Shown piece after piece: positions 23,939 to 26,169 of a stretch of DNA of 26,169 bases. Both the position numbers and the translations under genes were made by a program. The first letter of the stretch is position 1. Every line of letters begins with the position of its first letter. Location of the stretch: contig JBHHXR010000016.1 in the NCBI GenBank assembly GCA_046757205.1, positions 1 to 26,169 of the forward strand. Reading direction: 5' to 3'. Source of the stretch: JBHHXR01 sp046757205 (GTDB taxonomy: Bacteria > Pseudomonadota > Alphaproteobacteria > Rhodobacterales > Rhodobacteraceae). Under the pieces are notes generated by a model. The model did not search any database and had not been told where the DNA came from. It worked only from the letters and a program-made list of their open reading frames with translations.

Positions 23939-25561
23939 TTGTTTGGCGGAATGATGACGCAGCCGCTGACGATCGGTTCGCTGGTCGATCACGCCGGAAA
24001 GTACCACGCGGACACCGAAATCGTCTCGGTCGCGACAGCGGGCGGCACCGACAGGACGAATTGGGCGCAGGTGGCCAGGCGGTCGCGCCTGCTCGCCTCG
24101 GCGCTGGGCCGGATGGGCATCGAACCGGGCGCGTGCTGCGGCACCATCGCGTGGAACAATTTCCGCCATCTGGAGATCTATTTCGGCGTGTCGGGCGGCG
24201 GCATGATCTGTCACACCATCAACCCGCGGCTGTTTCCGGAGCAACTCGTCTACGTCATCAACCACGCCGAAGACGAAGTGATATTCCTGGACAAGACCTT
24301 TCTGCCCATCGCCGCAAGGCTGGCGGACAGCCTGAAGACCGTGAAGGCCTTTGTCCTGATGGGACCGAGGGATGCGGAGGCCGCCGGACAGGTTCCGGGG
24401 CTCTTGTTCTACGAAGACCTGATTGCCGATGGTCAGGCAGACTATGACTGGCCGGAACTGGACGAAAACGAGGCGTCGAGCATCTGTTATACGTCGGGGA
24501 CCACGGGCGTGCCGAAGGGCGTGATGTATTCGCATCGCTCCACCGTGCTGCATGCCTTCGTGATGGCGCTGCCGGATTCCGGCTGCCTGTCGGCGCGCGA
24601 CAGCATTCTTCCCGTGGTGCCGATGTTTCACGTCAACGCGTGGGGCGTGCCCTACTCGGCGGCGATGATGGGGTCGCGGCTGATCCTGCCGGGACCGGGC
24701 CTCGACGGCGAACGCCTTCTGCGCCTGATCAACGAGGAAAAGGTGACGATTGCCTTCGGTGTACCGACCATCTGGCAGGGGCTTCTGGCGGCCATGGACA
24801 AGAGCGGGAGGGGGATCGGTTGCCTGAAACGGACGTTGATCGGGGGAGCCGCGGTTCCTCCGTCGATGATGTCGGAATTCCGCGACCGGTATGGCGTGGA
24901 GGTGATCCATGGCTGGGGCATGACGGAAACGTCGCCGCTGGTCACTGCGAACGCGCTCAAGGCGAAACACCTGTCGCAGCAGGAGGACGAGCAGGCGGCG
25001 CGACGTCTGTGCCAGGGCCGGCCGGTCTTTGGCACCGAAATCCGCATTGCCGATGAAAACGGCGAGACCCTGCCCGAAGACGGCAGGACGGAAGGCGAAC
25101 TGATGGTTCGCGGCCATTGGGTCGTCGGCGATTATTTCAAGGCGGAGCCGGGCAGCACGCTGTCCGAAGGGTGGTTTCCCACCGGCGACATCGCCACCAT
25201 CGACGCCGACGGCTACATGACCATACGCGACCGATCCAAGGACGTGATAAAATCCGGCGGCGAATGGATCAGCTCGGTGGAACTGGAGGGCATCGCCGCC
25301 GGCCACCCGGCCATCGCCGAAGCCGCCGTGATCGCCGCCCGCCATGACAAATGGGGCGAGCGTCCGTTGCTGCTCGCGGTCAAGGCGCCCGGCGCCGATG
25401 TCGCGCCGGACGCGCTATTGTCCTTTTTCGAGGGCAAGGTGGCGAAATGGCAGATCCCCGACGCCGTGGTCTTTGTCGAAGCCCTGCCGCGCAACGCCAC
25501 GGGAAAGATACTGAAGACCCGACTGCGCGAGGAACACGGCGACGCGCTGCTGGCCGGCTGA
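23939..25561 (+). CDS. Fatty-acyl-CoA ligase (AMP-forming, AlkK/FadD-like)
   Basis: Cytoplasmic adenylate-forming enzyme of 540 residues that should activate a medium- or long-chain carboxylic acid with ATP and CoA. It has the P-loop YTSGTTGVPKG (184-194), the GWGMTETSP core (325-333), GWFPTGDIATID with the ribose-binding Asp (411-422), DRSKDVIKSGGEWISSVELE (431-450) and the catalytic Lys523 in NATGKILK. The block CHTINPRLFPEQLVYVINHA (91-110) is typical of the AlkK/DmdB-related group, so a methylthio- or branched acid cannot be ruled out. The TTG at 23939 has GGGAGG 8 bases before it. ATG 23951 or 23954 are alternatives with poorer spacing. It lies 133 bp after the second regulator gene on the same strand. 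Confidence 0.9.
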   Translation: MFGGMMTQPLTIGSLVDHAGKYHADTEIVSVATAGGTDRTNWAQVARRSRLLASALGRMGIEPGACCGTIAWNNFRHLEIYFGVSGGGMICHTINPRLFPEQLVYVINHAEDEVIFLDKTFLPIAARLADSLKTVKAFVLMGPRDAEAAGQVPGLLFYEDLIADGQADYDWPELDENEASSICYTSGTTGVPKGVMYSHRSTVLHAFVMALPDSGCLSARDSILPVVPMFHVNAWGVPYSAAMMGSRLILPGPGLDGERLLRLINEEKVTIAFGVPTIWQGLLAAMDKSGRGIGCLKRTLIGGAAVPPSMMSEFRDRYGVEVIHGWGMTETSPLVTANALKAKHLSQQEDEQAARRLCQGRPVFGTEIRIADENGETLPEDGRTEGELMVRGHWVVGDYFKAEPGSTLSEGWFPTGDIATIDADGYMTIRDRSKDVIKSGGEWISSVELEGIAAGHPAIAEAAVIAARHDKWGERPLLLAVKAPGADVAPDALLSFFEGKVAKWQIPDAVVFVEALPRNATGKILKTRLREEHGDALLAG

Positions 25562-25563
25562 AA

Positions 25564-25590
25564 CCCGACCGCGGCCGGTTCCCGGTCGGG
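25564..25590 (+). terminator. Hairpin after the acyl-CoA ligase gene
   Basis: CCCGACCG (25564-25571) pairs with CGGTCGGG (25583-25590) around an 11-base loop, three bases after the stop. No T-run follows, so it may be an mRNA-end hairpin and not a classical intrinsic terminator. The 142 bases from here to the spike gene (25591-25732) are very GC-rich and show no gene I can support. Confidence 0.45.
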
Positions 25591-25732
25591 CTTGCCCGCA
25601 GTGCCGGCGCGGGGTCAGGGCCGCGCCGCGACGGCAAACCGCAAGGTCAGGGCTTCGGCCGCCGGCCGGGCAAGACGGGCGGCAGGCGGTGCCGCCGCCG
25701 GCACCTCAGCTGCGCCCGGCGCCCGCGCCTTC

Positions 25733-25996
25733 TTACCAAAGCCCGACAATACCCGTCGCAGTGGTGCCGGTGGCCAGAACCTGATCAACGCGCATGGCAT
25801 AGAGCGCACCTCCCTGCATGTTGGAGAAAGTCACCGTCTGGCCGCCCTGCAGGCGCACCGCGACATCGCCGGTCGCGCCGATAAAGAGCGCCCGTGTGAC
25901 ATAACTCAGCGAACCCGCGTCATTCGGCGTGATCGCTACCGCGTTCTGCGGCGGCGCGGTCAGGTTCTGGCTCTGGGTCTTGAATGTGTCGGTCAT
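25733..25996 (-). CDS. Spike base protein, RCAP_rcc01079 family (GTA/phage head spike)
   Basis: Small protein of 87 residues resembling the Rhodobacter capsulatus gene transfer agent head-spike base protein (rcc01079, GhsA). Diagnostic parts are AITPNDAGSL near residue 22, TRALFIGATGDVAVRL, GGQTVTFSNMQGGALYAMRV and the terminal ATGTTATGIVGLW. The frame is open to about 26158, but ATG 25996 has AGGAAAGATC just before it and opens the conserved part. In R. capsulatus the spike base is followed by a tip protein (GhsB), but the 170 bases after this gene hold no such gene and are followed by an oppositely oriented ligase gene. It is therefore an orphan spike gene in this window. No other GTA or prophage gene is visible. 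Confidence 0.8.
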   Translation of the reverse strand: MTDTFKTQSQNLTAPPQNAVAITPNDAGSLSYVTRALFIGATGDVAVRLQGGQTVTFSNMQGGALYAMRVDQVLATGTTATGIVGLW

Positions 25997-26169
25997 CTGA
26001 TCTTTCCTGGAGCCGCTGCGCCGCCGCCGGGCCGGGGACAGATGATGATGGGTTTGCCGCGCCGTGCCGGGACAGCTCGTAGCGGACACTGCGTGAACGG
26101 ACGGCTGCCGGTCGGCGCGCCGTGCCGGGGGCGCGTTATTGCAGATCGCGGTTAACAAAGGGTTGTGCC
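25997..26169. other. Right-end region upstream of the spike base gene
   Basis: These 173 bases carry no supported gene. GTTAAC with flanking AAAGGGTT at 26151-26163 resembles half of a CtrA site (TTAA-N7-TTAA). The second half is degenerate and the region is cut by the window edge. Confidence 0.4.

Noticed and set aside
26151..26163. CtrA-like site upstream of the spike base gene
   Set aside because: Only one TTAA half is present. The other half at the required 7-base spacing reads ACAA on the minus strand, and the window ends here.

Overview
The window is GC-rich DNA from a bacterium, most likely an alphaproteobacterium. The support is indirect: a twin-arginine Mo oxidoreductase operon behind an FNR/FixK-type box, a gene-transfer-agent spike base homologue of the Rhodobacter rcc01079 type, a VWA/membrane J-protein pair, and several ABC and TRAP uptake operons. 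No rRNA, tRNA, CRISPR array, transposase or integrase was seen.

Layout. (1) Bases 1-3563, minus strand: a three-gene operon in the order FeS subunit, NrfD membrane subunit, molybdopterin catalytic subunit. The last gene runs off the left edge. The type is PsrABC/PhsABC/TtrBCA-like. (2) 3564-4034: a divergent control region with a near-perfect FNR-type box. (3) 4035-9909, plus strand: a BMP-family nucleoside/nucleobase ABC importer (binding protein, double ATPase, two permeases) followed by a CodA-like deaminase. A perfect 26-bp palindrome lies between the binding protein and the ATPase. (4) 9919-14265, minus strand: an FbpABC/AfuABC-family importer whose binding protein looks more like the sugar-phosphate binder AfuA than an iron binder. 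(5) 14553-15961, plus strand: a VWA-domain protein translationally coupled to a membrane J-domain protein. (6) 15992-16438, minus strand: an unrecognised 148-residue protein. (7) 16484-23805: a TPAT-type TRAP transporter (lipoprotein TatT, binding protein TatP, fused QM permease) between two different membrane-anchored SARP/CadC-like regulators. One regulator is convergent with the transporter and one divergent from it. (8) 23939-25561, plus strand: a fatty-acyl-CoA ligase. (9) 25733-25996, minus strand: a lone GTA-type spike base protein.

The most interesting part is region 7. A rare TRAP class with a lipoprotein partner is bracketed by two one-component regulators that each join a SARP-type DNA-binding domain to a membrane helix. 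Upstream of the first regulator are CGTCA repeats whose start-to-start spacings are 33, 22 and 11 bp, the phasing known for SARP binding sites. Upstream of the second regulator, which starts at a TTG codon, are two overlapping inverted repeats. The binding protein appears to lack the Arg that canonical TRAP proteins use to hold a carboxylate. I infer a membrane-sensed, locally regulated uptake system for a ligand that may not be a simple organic acid. The neighbouring acyl-CoA ligase makes a lipid-like ligand conceivable but does not show it.
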